Shown piece after piece: positions 1-7,835 of a stretch of 43,878 bases of DNA. The DNA lies in contig JAFGFX010000108.1 in NCBI GenBank assembly GCA_016930855.1, forward strand, positions 1-43,878, written 5' to 3'. Source of the DNA: Sedimentisphaerales bacterium. GTDB lineage: Bacteria > Planctomycetota > Phycisphaerae > Sedimentisphaerales > SM23-30. A model generated the notes under the pieces. The model saw only the letters and a list, made by a program, of their open reading frames with translations. It was not told the DNA's origin and searched no databases. The position numbers and the translations under genes were made by a program. Every line of letters starts with the position of its first letter. Position 1 is the first letter of the stretch.

Positions 1-30
1 CTAAAGTTTGAGCCGTAATTTGTCCTATAT

Positions 31-72
31 GACATCTGGTACGAGCTATAACCTGATGTCATGGAGGACATC
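31..72 (+). promoter_or_regulatory. Foldback repeats over transposase ribosome-binding site
   Basis: The arms at 31-40 and 51-60 are inverted repeats with one mismatch (GACATCTGGT against ACCTGATGTC). The GATGTC arm at 55-60 can also pair with GACATC at 67-72, which adjoins the GGAGGA ribosome-binding site (63-68) of the transposase remnant. Hairpins of this kind ahead of transposase genes are known in some IS families to block translation of read-through transcripts. That role here is an inference, and the gene behind it is broken. Confidence 0.4.
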
Positions 73-75
73 ATC

Positions 76-432
76 ATGGCTAAGCCACTACTCACGGACG
101 AACTATGGCAACGGATCAAACCACACATTCCTCCCGAGCCGCCCAAGCCCAAAGGGGGCCGTCCCCGGGTGACCGACCGGGCCTACGATGCGGAAGAAAA
201 GATTCGCCGGCCCCTGCGGCGCCGCAAAACGAAACCGCTGATCGCCAAGCGCCACGCCGACCACGGCAACGGCCTGGGCAAGTTCCGCTATGTCGTCGAA
301 GCGGCCTTTCATTGGCTGTTCAACCAAAGGCGTTTGCGGGTGCGTTATGAAAAACGGGATGATATTCATCAGGCGTTCTTGATCATCGGCTGTTTTCTCA
401 TTGGCTGGCGACGCATCGTAGAGTTTTGTTAG
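76..432 (+). pseudogene. IS5-family transposase, internally deleted
   Basis: The start at 76 is preferred over the ATG at 61 because GGAGGA lies about 7 nt upstream. The N-terminal part (LLTDELWQRIKPHIPPEPP...GGRPRV) is the usual start of IS5/IS427-group transposases. The C-terminal part (AYDAEEKIRRPLR, then KFRYVVEAAFHWLFNQRRL and the IGWRRIVEF tail) is their usual end. The roughly 250-280-residue enzyme is reduced to 118 residues, and the central region with the first catalytic Asp residues is gone. The join falls at Asp-Arg-Ala, a tripeptide expected on both sides of the deletion, which suggests deletion between short direct repeats. The remnant cannot be active. Confidence 0.8.
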
Positions 433-680
433 AGTGCTTTATTATAATGCTCCAGCCATTAATCCAGATGCGTCTGGAGTTCCTCAAGAGCATTATACAC
501 CTTCTTGCGAAATGTCACCTGATAAAACTCCTGCAGCACCGTCTTGTGGAACCGTTCGCAGATGCCGTTGGTTTGCGGGCTTCTCGCACGGGTCTGGCTA
601 TGGTTGATGTCCTCGATACTCAGATACAACTGATACTCATGACCTTCCCGTTTGCCGCTATACTCCGTGCAGCTGACTCC
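430..680 (-). pseudogene. IS481/IS3-type transposase C-terminal fragment
   Basis: Read on the minus strand, the segment encodes TEYSGKREGHEYQLYLSIED followed by SPQTNGICERFHKTVLQEF, the distal part of an rve integrase core with the catalytic Glu in the NGICERFHKT motif. Upstream of about 674 the frame carries unrelated sequence, so the N-terminal two thirds is missing. Downstream, a TAA interrupts the frame (LD-stop-WLEHYNKAL), and homology ends where the IS5-like remnant begins near 430. It is therefore truncated at both ends and carries a nonsense codon. Confidence 0.8.
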
Positions 681-711
681 TCTCGCCCAAAGGCGGGAGG
701 TTAAATGGCGG

Positions 712-733
712 GGTTTGGGGCAGAGCCCCAATA
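712..733. repeat. GC-rich hairpin (TTGGGGC-AGA-GCCCCAA)
   Basis: A perfect 7-bp stem with a three-base loop lies between the IS481 fragment and prfA. It has no following T-tract on either strand, so it is not a convincing terminator. It may be part of a degraded mobile repeat. Confidence 0.4.
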
Positions 734-909
734 TAAAACAACCCCCCAAAGTATTCAGAAGAACCGAATTCTCAAACACAGCGGGAGGCAAAAGATGGAT
801 CAAACATTAAACTCCCTCGAATTGTTCCGTACGCGTCAACGTTGACACGCGACGTTAGGGTAAACTCCATCGGTGGAATCGACGGGCCGTGCCGCAGGGG
901 GCGGGCCGG

Positions 910-2022
910 TTACAGGTTCTCCAGCCGCTGCTGTTTGTCGTAGTCGGCCAGGGCGCTGACCAGCTCGTCCAGGTCGCCCATCAGGATGCGATCCAGGCTG
1001 TAGAGTGACAGGTTGATCCGGTGGTCGGTCAGGCGGTTTTGGGGGTAATTGTAGGTGCGGATCCGCTGGGAGCGGTCGCCCGAGCCGATCATGTCGCGGC
1101 GGGTGGCGTCGCGCTGGGCCCGGCGCTTCTGCTCGTAAAAATCGAACAGGCGGCTGCGCAGGACCCGCCAGGCCTTGGCCCGGTTCTTGTGCTGGCTTTT
1201 TTCGTCCTGCATGCTGACCGTGATGCCGGTCGGCAGATGCTCCAGCTTGATCGCCGAACTGACCTTGTTGACGTTCTGGCCGCCCGGCCCGCTGGCCCGG
1301 GCCACGTGCTCGACCACCTCGTCGGGCTTGATATCGATCTCCACCTCCTCCGGCTCCGGCAGGACGGCCACCGTCGCCGCCGAGGTGTGGATCCGGCCCT
1401 GCGCCTCGGTCTGGGGCACCCGCTGGACCCGGTGGCCGCCGCCTTCGTAGACCAGGGCCGCCCAGACTCCGTTGCCCCGGAAATTGACGATCACCTCGCG
1501 AAAACCGCCCAGGTCCGTCGGCGAAAAGCTCATCGGCTCGAGCCGCCAGTGACGCCGCTCCGCGTACCGCTTGTACATCTCGTAGAGGTCGCGGGCAAAC
1601 AGGGCCGCCTCCTCGCCGCCGGTCCCGGCCCGGATCTCCATGATCACCGATCCGACCGACGCCTCCTGCGACATCACCAGCTGGCCCTTGATCTCCTCCA
1701 GCAGTTCGCGCCCCCGGCGGGTGAGGTCTTCGATCTCCTGCTCGGCCAGCTCCCGCAGCTCGGGGTCGGTATCGTCCTCGGCCAGAAGCGACTCGGCCTG
1801 CTCCCGCTGGGATTGCCACTGCCGCAGCCGGCGGTATTGGCCCACCAGGCCGGCCAGCCGGCCGTGCTCCCGGCCCAGCCGGGTGATCTCGGCGGCGTTG
1901 GCGGCGGTCGCCGGATCGTTCATCTGCCGCTCGATTTGATCGCAGCGATCCGACAACTCGGCGAGCTTGGCCAGCACCTTTTCCTCGGTGGCGGTCAATT
2001 GCACGATGGATTCCTCATACAT
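910..2022 (-). CDS. prfA: Peptide chain release factor 1
   Basis: Class I release factor that recognises UAA/UAG stop codons and triggers peptidyl-tRNA hydrolysis on the ribosome. The 370-residue length is close to the usual 360. The coiled N-terminal domain is followed by the PCRF region ([21 protein letters not shown]), the stop-codon-recognition tripeptide PQT at 203-205 inside [18 protein letters not shown] (a P-x-T motif, hence RF1 rather than RF2, which has SPF), and the catalytic GGQ at 247-249 in GPGGQNVNK. The first ATG has no Shine-Dalgarno sequence. A GTG six codons later (2004) is preceded by TGAGGA with good spacing and may be the true start. It lies downstream of rpmE but beyond a terminator, so it may have its own promoter. 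Confidence 0.97.
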   Translation of the reverse strand: MYEESIVQLTATEEKVLAKLAELSDRCDQIERQMNDPATAANAAEITRLGREHGRLAGLVGQYRRLRQWQSQREQAESLLAEDDTDPELRELAEQEIEDLTRRGRELLEEIKGQLVMSQEASVGSVIMEIRAGTGGEEAALFARDLYEMYKRYAERRHWRLEPMSFSPTDLGGFREVIVNFRGNGVWAALVYEGGGHRVQRVPQTEAQGRIHTSAATVAVLPEPEEVEIDIKPDEVVEHVARASGPGGQNVNKVSSAIKLEHLPTGITVSMQDEKSQHKNRAKAWRVLRSRLFDFYEQKRRAQRDATRRDMIGSGDRSQRIRTYNYPQNRLTDHRINLSLYSLDRILMGDLDELVSALADYDKQQRLENL

Positions 2023-2163
2023 AACACGGGATCTAGCCCGGAAATCTCCTCATCGGCCCCCCGGCGTCATCTGAACAACATCGCCTTACGGCGGGATCAT
2101 CCCCACGGCGGGGACAACCGGATGAAACGACAAACGCCCGTACGGGAAATGAGATCTCTCGAT

Positions 2164-2209
2164 AAAAAATCACGCGCCCCCGTCCGTTTCGACGGTTGAG
2201 TCGCGTGAT
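2164..2209 (-). terminator. Intrinsic terminator after rpmE
   Basis: On the minus strand an 8-bp stem, ATCACGCG (2202-2209) paired with CGCGTGAT (2169-2176), encloses a small inner hairpin CCGT-CGAA-ACGG and runs directly into six T residues (2164-2169). It sits 17 bp beyond the rpmE stop codon. Confidence 0.85.
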
Positions 2210-2225
2210 GATTCGTTCGGCAGCG

Positions 2226-2459
2226 CTAGGAATTGGCGGAATTCTGCTTGCCCTTACCGTAGGTGCCGGCGTATTTTTTCTGGAACTTCTCGATGCGGCC
2301 GGCCGTATCGACATACTTCTGCTTGCCCGTATAAAAGGGGTGGCAGGCCGAACAGATCTCCACGTGGATCTCCGGCACGGTCGCCCGCGTGGTGAACGAG
2401 TTGCCGCAGCCGCATTTCACGGTGGCTTCCACATACTTCGGATGGATTCCTGTCTTCAC
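2226..2459 (-). CDS. rpmE: 50S ribosomal protein L31
   Basis: Zinc-type L31 of the large ribosomal subunit, 77 residues. The sequence has the usual KTGIHPKY start and four cysteines in a CGC...CSAC arrangement (KCGCGNSF, then [14 protein letters not shown]), the zinc-binding pattern, followed by the conserved [17 protein letters not shown] tail. A longer reading frame begins at 2510, but family length and the GTG at 2459, with GGGAG about 11 nt upstream, favour this start. It has its own promoter and terminator and lies ahead of prfA, a common bacterial neighbour. Confidence 0.95.
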   Translation of the reverse strand: MKTGIHPKYVEATVKCGCGNSFTTRATVPEIHVEICSACHPFYTGKQKYVDTAGRIEKFQKKYAGTYGKGKQNSANS

Positions 2460-2623
2460 GTCTTTTTCAACTCCCAATCGCACTCTTGCCTCACCGAGGG
2501 CAGATTCCAATCCCTGTGCACCTCCGGGTCTGGCACAGGCAGGTTCACCGACCGGCGATTTGCCCTGCCGGATTCGGCAAGTAGCGCAAGCCGCGGCGTT
2601 TTTGCCTCAAAATCGAATATGAG

Positions 2624-2652
2624 ATTGTATCTGGGATTTGTGTTTTTGTAAA
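2624..2652 (-). promoter_or_regulatory. Sigma-70-like promoter for rpmE
   Basis: On the minus strand TTTACA (2647-2652) and TACAAT (2624-2629), each 5/6 to consensus, are separated by exactly 17 bp in a locally AT-rich stretch. The predicted leader to the rpmE start is about 155 nt, long enough for autoregulation by a ribosomal protein. Confidence 0.6.
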
Positions 2653-2659
2653 TAGCAAT

Positions 2660-3084
2660 TTTTGGTAGAGGTTATTAATGAGGGGCAACGGAAAGAAAAG
2701 GCCACCTAAGTATTTATTATATAACATCTTAAGTCTATCCGACCGAAATCAAAAACGACCGCGGCGTCTGATTTTGCCCTCTGGGGCCAACCTGGGATCG
2801 GATCGGACGGCAGCGGCGCTAGCGGCGGCAAAGGATGTCAGCCCGGTCGGCGGACAGACAAACCAGGCGAGTGGCTTCGAAGGGTAACGGCCGGGCGGCA
2901 GGAGGGAAATCGGCCAAATGGAGCTAAAGTATGCCGGCCGGGTGGTATACAACAGATGGGCACGGCTAAACGGGGCGCTTTTTCCCTTGGGCTTTTGCGT
3001 TGGAGGCGGTACAACGTTGCCGTATTGATGTTAGGTGTCGGCCAGGCGAACGCGACATCCAGCGAAGTCAGAGCAGGGGCCCCT
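2660..3084. other. Intergenic stretch without convincing gene
   Basis: This lies between the rpmE promoter and the plus-strand gene at 3085. Positions 2700-2740 are AT-rich; the rest is GC-rich. Short frames on both strands show no recognisable domain and no good ribosome-binding site. It presumably holds the promoter of the plus-strand gene, but no clear hexamer pair was found. Confidence 0.4.
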
Positions 3085-5034
3085 ATGTCCAAACCATCCG
3101 ACGACAGCGTAACGGTTTTTGTTGTCTATAATCACATCGAAAGTGACGGCAAATGCGTCAATCTCCAGGAGATGCTCGAAGAGATGGATGCCGATCGGGT
3201 GTGCATTTCACTGGGCAACGGCCGGCTGGATCCGCCCTGCCCGGACAAACGAATCCTGGAGGATCGCTGGCAGCGCCTGGAATGGGTCCAAAAGAAGCTG
3301 CGCCGCGGCGGCGTGAGGCTGGAGGTGGCCTTGCCGAGCCTGACGGCGGCCGATCCGGACAAAACCGGCACGATCGAGCGCCTGGAAGACCTCTGCCGAC
3401 GGGCGTGCCGGCTGGATCCGCATCGGATCTGGATCGACGACACGGCCGGCCGGCCGCACGACCGTTTCGACCGGTCCGGCTACCTGGCCTGGTTTCGCCG
3501 GATCGGCCGGATCCTGGCGAAAGGGAAGTGGCGCCGGTCGGCGGACCTGCTGGCCGGATCGCCCGAACGGTATGAGCCGTTCGGCCTGTCGGCGGGCCGG
3601 ATCGCCATGGTCCTGGCGGACGGCCAAAAATGCCGGTTCGCCCAAATGCAACCCTTTGACCGCGACCGCGACCGTACGGCGATTCTCCAGGCAGCCTTTT
3701 CGCTGGGCCGATCCGCGGCGTACGGCAAACCGTTTGGCCTGGCCGAGGCCTGGGGCTTTATCGAGCATCCGCAGGCCAGCGGATTCCAGAAATCCGCCGA
3801 GTCGACCCAGATGCAGTTCCTCCTGAACCGGCTGTTCGGCAGGCAGAACCTCCTGCTCAATGCCTTCGACCTGCTGGGCAATCCCCCCAACGCGGAAAAC
3901 CCCTATCTCAACATCTGGAAGAATTCACAACGAGTGAACCGGCAATTCTCCCGGTTGCTGGGCGGCCAGCTTGAGCATGCGGGGCTGGGACTGATCATAC
4001 CGGAAGGCGGCGGCCCGCCGGCCGGCGCCGCCGGCACGACAAAAGGTCTCGCCGATACCAACGCCAGCGGGCATGATGCAGCCGGCTGGTCACACCTACT
4101 CTGGCGCCTGGGCCTGCCGGTGGTGTTGATGACGCCCCAGCAAGCGCTGCAACGGGATACGACGTTCGTCCTTACCGGCCGGCAGGCGGGCCGCTTGAAC
4201 CAGAAACAACTCGAACACCTGTTCCATCACGGTGTTCTCCTGGACGCGACGGCGGCGGCGACACTGGCGAAAACGCCCTACCAGAACTGGCTGGGCTGCA
4301 CCATCCATTCCCGGTGCACGGGCGCGCAGATCGAGATCCTCTCGGACGGCGGCTTTGGGGCCCCCTACTATGGGCGCCGCACCCTGCTGTGTCCCGACGG
4401 CGATCTGGCACTTGGCACGGCCCGCCAGCCGCGGCACACCGATGCCCGGCCGATCACAACCCTGCAGGGGTTCGCCACCAGGGCGAATATCCCCGGGATC
4501 GTGATCTTCGACGATACCCGGAATCGGCGGCGCTGCGCGATTCTGCCCTATGACCTGGGGACTGATAGCCAGGCAGGCCAGGGATATCTCAACGGCCACA
4601 GTACCATCGAATCCGGGGCGCACAACGACCCGCCGTCATCGTCAGAACCAGGCCAGATCGGCATCCAGCCGCTATTGAGCCCCGTGCGACAGAGGCATCT
4701 GCAGGACCTGCTGGCCTGGCTGCGGCGGGGGCGGCTGGACTGCCAGGTGGAAAATGCCCCCGATCTGGTGCCGTTTCTGGTGCGGATCCACCCGGCCAGA
4801 CGGCTGGTCATGGCCCTCTTAAATATCAGCTTCGACTGGGCGATCGAGGCCCGCATCCGGTTTGGCTCGATGCCCTTTGCCGTCCGGCGGGTGCGGGAAT
4901 TGAATGAACAGGGCCAATGGAACGATCATGCGAAACTGCGGTGGGTCCGGCACCAGGATTATCAATACATCCAACTCACACCGGAAACGGCGGTGCCGCC
5001 CATGCAGATGACGATCCTGGCCCTGGACGGCTGA
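3085..5034 (+). CDS. Large uncharacterised protein, possibly GH42-like
   Basis: The protein has 649 residues from the ATG at 3085. An in-frame ATG at 2956 would add 43 residues with no signal-like sense, and AGGGG precedes 3085. No signal peptide or membrane segment is evident, so it is probably cytoplasmic. The N-terminal half alternates beta strands and helices like a TIM barrel and contains an RIWIDDTAGR segment where GH42/GH-A-like proteins carry acidic residues at a strand end. The middle (PVVLMTPQQAL...HHGVLLDATAAATLAK) resembles the glutamine-amidotransferase-like trimerisation domain seen in GH42 beta-galactosidases, and the C-terminus looks like a beta-sandwich. A carbohydrate-active role is a guess from these resemblances. 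The TGA stop lies inside a 9-bp minisatellite. Confidence 0.65.
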   Translation: MSKPSDDSVTVFVVYNHIESDGKCVNLQEMLEEMDADRVCISLGNGRLDPPCPDKRILEDRWQRLEWVQKKLRRGGVRLEVALPSLTAADPDKTGTIERLEDLCRRACRLDPHRIWIDDTAGRPHDRFDRSGYLAWFRRIGRILAKGKWRRSADLLAGSPERYEPFGLSAGRIAMVLADGQKCRFAQMQPFDRDRDRTAILQAAFSLGRSAAYGKPFGLAEAWGFIEHPQASGFQKSAESTQMQFLLNRLFGRQNLLLNAFDLLGNPPNAENPYLNIWKNSQRVNRQFSRLLGGQLEHAGLGLIIPEGGGPPAGAAGTTKGLADTNASGHDAAGWSHLLWRLGLPVVLMTPQQALQRDTTFVLTGRQAGRLNQKQLEHLFHHGVLLDATAAATLAKTPYQNWLGCTIHSRCTGAQIEILSDGGFGAPYYGRRTLLCPDGDLALGTARQPRHTDARPITTLQGFATRANIPGIVIFDDTRNRRRCAILPYDLGTDSQAGQGYLNGHSTIESGAHNDPPSSSEPGQIGIQPLLSPVRQRHLQDLLAWLRRGRLDCQVENAPDLVPFLVRIHPARRLVMALLNISFDWAIEARIRFGSMPFAVRRVRELNEQGQWNDHAKLRWVRHQDYQYIQLTPETAVPPMQMTILALDG

Positions 5035-5127
5035 CACGGTTGACACGGCCGACACGGTTGCCACGGCTGCCACGGCTGCCACGGCGGGCACCGCTGCCAC
5101 GGCTGATTCGGCTGATACGGCCGATCC
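5027..5127 (+). repeat. 9-bp minisatellite, consensus ACGGCYGNC, about 11 units
   Basis: Direct reading shows consecutive units such as ACGGCTGAC, ACGGTTGAC, ACGGCCGAC, ACGGTTGCC, ACGGCTGCC and ACGGCTGCC, with a few drifted copies at the end. The first unit contains the TGA of the upstream gene. The same consensus recurs at 27017-27069, also at a gene 3' end. Confidence 0.9.
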
Positions 5128-5239
5128 GTTAGGTTGGACCGGGAGATATCCAAGACCGCCGGCCAAAGAGCCGATAGGGAATCAGGCGGACCGGCGGCCG
5201 GTTTGTATACGACATTATCGGAACCGGCCAATACCCCGG

Positions 5240-6250
5240 ATGAATCCCACGATGAACCAAGAGAACGAATCAATTGAACTGACGGTGATCGCCCCGGTTT
5301 ACAACGAGGAGTTGATTGTGGCCGACTCCGTCCGGCGACTGCGGGAGGCCCTCGAAGATCTGCCGATCCGCTGGGAGCTGATCCTGGTGGATGACGGCAG
5401 CACGGACCAGACCGGCATCCGGCTGCGGGAGGCGACCGGGGACGATCCGCGGATCCGGGTGATCTCCTACCGGCCCAACCGGGGCCGGGGCTACGCCCTG
5501 CGGCGGGGATTCGACTCCAGCCGGGGCCGCTACGTGGTCACCACGGAAGCGGACCTGAATTACGGCCAGGATATCATCGAACGGCTCTACAACGCCCTGC
5601 TCGAAAGCGAGGCGGACCTGGTGATCGCCTCGCCCTACCGGCCGGGCGGGCGGCTGGAAAACGTGCCCTGGCGGCGGGCGCTGCTCAGCCGGCTGGGCAA
5701 TCGCCTCCTGCGCCTGGCGGTGCCGGCCCGGATCACCACGCTAAGCGGCATGGTCCGCGGCTACCGGGGTTCGCTGATCCGGTCGCTGCCCCTGCGTGAG
5801 GACGGCAAGGAGATCCATCTGGAGATCGTCTCCAAAAGCTGCATCCTGGGCAGCCGGATCACGGAGATCCCGGCGGTGCTGCGCTGGAAACCGAAGCAAA
5901 AGGGCGCCCCCCAGCGCAAGTCGAAGTTCCGGGCGGGCCGCCTGATCGCCAGCCACCTGCTGTTCGGTTTCTTCGAGGCCCCCATCCTGCTGTTCGGCAG
6001 CCTGGGGCTTGTCAGTCTGGCTCTCGGCACGGCGCTGGGCTGCTATTTGAGTTTCCTGTACTTCGTCCGGGATCAGGTCATCGGGGACCGGGTGGTGCTG
6101 ATCCTGACGACGATCTTCCTGATCCTGGCCGGCTTCGCCATGTTCCTGTTCTGCTTTGTGTCCTACCAGATCAAGGAGATCAAAAAGGATCTGTTCATCC
6201 TGCAGCACACGCTGCGCCAGAGACCGCGCGATCCGGACGCCAACCCATAG
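5240..6250 (+). CDS. Family 2 glycosyltransferase with C-terminal membrane anchor
   Basis: The 336-residue GT-A enzyme of the dolichol/polyprenyl-phosphate sugar synthase type probably moves a sugar from a nucleotide donor to a lipid phosphate carrier at the inner membrane. Visible motifs are APVYNEE (18-24), VDDGSTD (50-56), which binds nucleotide, and TEADLN (102-107) as the metal-binding acidic motif. SPYRPGG follows in the acceptor region. Two hydrophobic segments near residues 240-275 and 285-310 form a C-terminal anchor, as in GtrB-like enzymes. The polyprenyl-phosphate sugar could feed the GT39-like transferase three genes downstream. A second ATG four codons in is an alternative start; neither has a strong ribosome-binding site. 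Confidence 0.9.
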   Translation: MNPTMNQENESIELTVIAPVYNEELIVADSVRRLREALEDLPIRWELILVDDGSTDQTGIRLREATGDDPRIRVISYRPNRGRGYALRRGFDSSRGRYVVTTEADLNYGQDIIERLYNALLESEADLVIASPYRPGGRLENVPWRRALLSRLGNRLLRLAVPARITTLSGMVRGYRGSLIRSLPLREDGKEIHLEIVSKSCILGSRITEIPAVLRWKPKQKGAPQRKSKFRAGRLIASHLLFGFFEAPILLFGSLGLVSLALGTALGCYLSFLYFVRDQVIGDRVVLILTTIFLILAGFAMFLFCFVSYQIKEIKKDLFILQHTLRQRPRDPDANP

Positions 6251-6262
6251 CCGCGAGATTCC

Positions 6263-7207
6263 ATGCCGAAGACGAAACCGATTCGATCGCTGATCCAGAT
6301 CGCCGTTTCCCTGACGATTGCGGCGGTCCTGGTGGTTCATCTGAACGGCAGGGAGTTTTTCCGCTCCTTTCGCGGCGTTTCCTGGCAGACCACTGCGATT
6401 CTTCTCTTGCTGCTGACCGGCGGCCTCTTGATCCGGGGCTATCGCTGGAAATATTTATTCGACAAGCCGCCAAACCGCATTTCCCTGCGCGATGCCATGG
6501 TCTTGCTGCTGGTGGGATTGGGATTGAATCTGGCGCTGCCGGCCAGCTCCGGCGATATCGTCAAGAGCTATTTCGGGTACAAGTGGTCGGGCGTCAAGGA
6601 ACGCATGATCTCGGTCAGTATCGTGGATAAGCTGCTGGCGCTGGCGGCGGTGTTCGTTCTCGGCATCCCGATCGCGCTGGTGTACCGGCAGTTAACCCTG
6701 GCCGGCATGTCGATCCTGGGTTTCGTGCCGGTGCTGGCGGTTTTGCTGTCGCCCTGGTGGGTTCGGATGGTCCCCCGGAGCCAATCGCTCCTGAACCGGC
6801 TCACCCGCATCGTCCGCCAGAAACTGGACGTGCCGGCGGTGATGGAGGAGGCAAAGGTCCCCGCGGTAAAAATTCTGCCCGCCTTGCTGTATTCCCTCGG
6901 CGGCTGGCTGTTCACCTACGGCCAGTTGTATGTCTGCTTTCGGGCCGTCCGGGTGGAGATCCCCTGGTATTACGTGCTTTCCGCGGCGCCGCTGCTGACC
7001 CTGCTGCGCCTGTTTCCCCTGACCCTGAGCGGGATCGGCTCGGACGAGGCGGGAATGTGCTACCTGTTCGGGCCGCTGGGGGCGGGATTCGAGCAGATCC
7101 TGGCCGCGGCCGTGCTCTACCGCTTCTTCGCCCTGATCCTGCCCGGCCTAGCGGGATTGTTTTTTTTGGCGATAACCAAGCGGCTGCGATACCATCAGAG
7201 TCCCTAA
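6263..7207 (+). CDS. LPG_synthase_TM (flippase-like, UPF0104) integral membrane protein
   Basis: The 314-residue protein has about eight hydrophobic segments. The pattern matches the lysylphosphatidylglycerol-synthase transmembrane family: an early RGYRWKYLF loop, then LGLNLALPASSGDIVKSYF and SIVDKLLAL, and late PLTLSGIGSDEAGMCYLFGPLG. Members without the C-terminal synthetase domain occur in glycan and lipid gene clusters and have been proposed to move lipids or lipid-linked sugars across the membrane. That role is inferred. It starts 12 bp after the GT2 gene, implying co-transcription. Confidence 0.85.
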   Translation: MPKTKPIRSLIQIAVSLTIAAVLVVHLNGREFFRSFRGVSWQTTAILLLLLTGGLLIRGYRWKYLFDKPPNRISLRDAMVLLLVGLGLNLALPASSGDIVKSYFGYKWSGVKERMISVSIVDKLLALAAVFVLGIPIALVYRQLTLAGMSILGFVPVLAVLLSPWWVRMVPRSQSLLNRLTRIVRQKLDVPAVMEEAKVPAVKILPALLYSLGGWLFTYGQLYVCFRAVRVEIPWYYVLSAAPLLTLLRLFPLTLSGIGSDEAGMCYLFGPLGAGFEQILAAAVLYRFFALILPGLAGLFFLAITKRLRYHQSP

Positions 7208-7223
7208 GTAAAGAATCCATGCG

Positions 7224-7772
7224 ATGAACCTGATACACGCAATAAAAGTGAAACTCTACAATGCGATCCGCCTCTACCGCTGGAAAGTGATCCGCCGTCT
7301 GCTGGATCCGCAGGGAAAAACGCTGCTCGACATCGGCTGTTCGGAGTTGTTTTTCTACCAGAGGCTCAAGGATCGATACGAAATCACCCTGGCGGACTGC
7401 GATCCGCAGCACGAACGCATCCAGCGGCAGGACGTGCAGCACCTCGAGTACGCCGACCGCTCGTTTGACATCGTCCTCTGCCAGCAGGTGCTCGAGCATG
7501 TCGCCGATCCGGTGCGGGCCCTGGGCGAACTGCAACGGGTCACCCGCCGGCAATTGATCATCAGCGTGCCGTACGAACCGTTTTTTTCGCTGGCCCGCTT
7601 TTGTCATTGGGAAAAAAATCACCTTTGGGCCGTGACGCCCCGAGCCCTCGAACACCACCTGGGGCCGCCCGCCAGTGAACGTAAGATCTTCTTCAAGAGA
7701 TACTACGTCGGCCTCTGGACGTTTCCCGCCTCCAGCCGATCGGACGGAGGGCGCCTGACAACAGGAAGGTAA
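7224..7772 (+). CDS. SAM-dependent methyltransferase (Methyltransf_11 type)
   Basis: The 182-residue class I methyltransferase has motif I as LLDIGCSELFF (residues about 34-44), an acidic motif II around TLADCDP, and motif IV as FDIVLCQQVLEHVADP, the usual signature of the Methyltransf_11/UbiE-like group. These enzymes methylate small molecules or glycan/lipid intermediates using S-adenosylmethionine. It follows the membrane protein by 16 bp and precedes a membrane glycosyltransferase by 63 bp, so a lipid-linked sugar is a reasonable but unproven substrate. It is shorter than many relatives (200-250), ending soon after the last predicted strand. Confidence 0.85.
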   Translation: MNLIHAIKVKLYNAIRLYRWKVIRRLLDPQGKTLLDIGCSELFFYQRLKDRYEITLADCDPQHERIQRQDVQHLEYADRSFDIVLCQQVLEHVADPVRALGELQRVTRRQLIISVPYEPFFSLARFCHWEKNHLWAVTPRALEHHLGPPASERKIFFKRYYVGLWTFPASSRSDGGRLTTGR

Positions 7773-7835
7773 ATGGCCCGGACCGAACCGTTTTTATGCC
7801 TCTATCGATCCTTTTGTTCCGAGTGATAAAACACG

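Noticed and set aside
835-846. Perfect 12-bp palindrome GTCAACGTTGAC beyond prfA
   Set aside because: An isolated short palindrome with no gene start next to it; a binding site cannot be argued from one copy.
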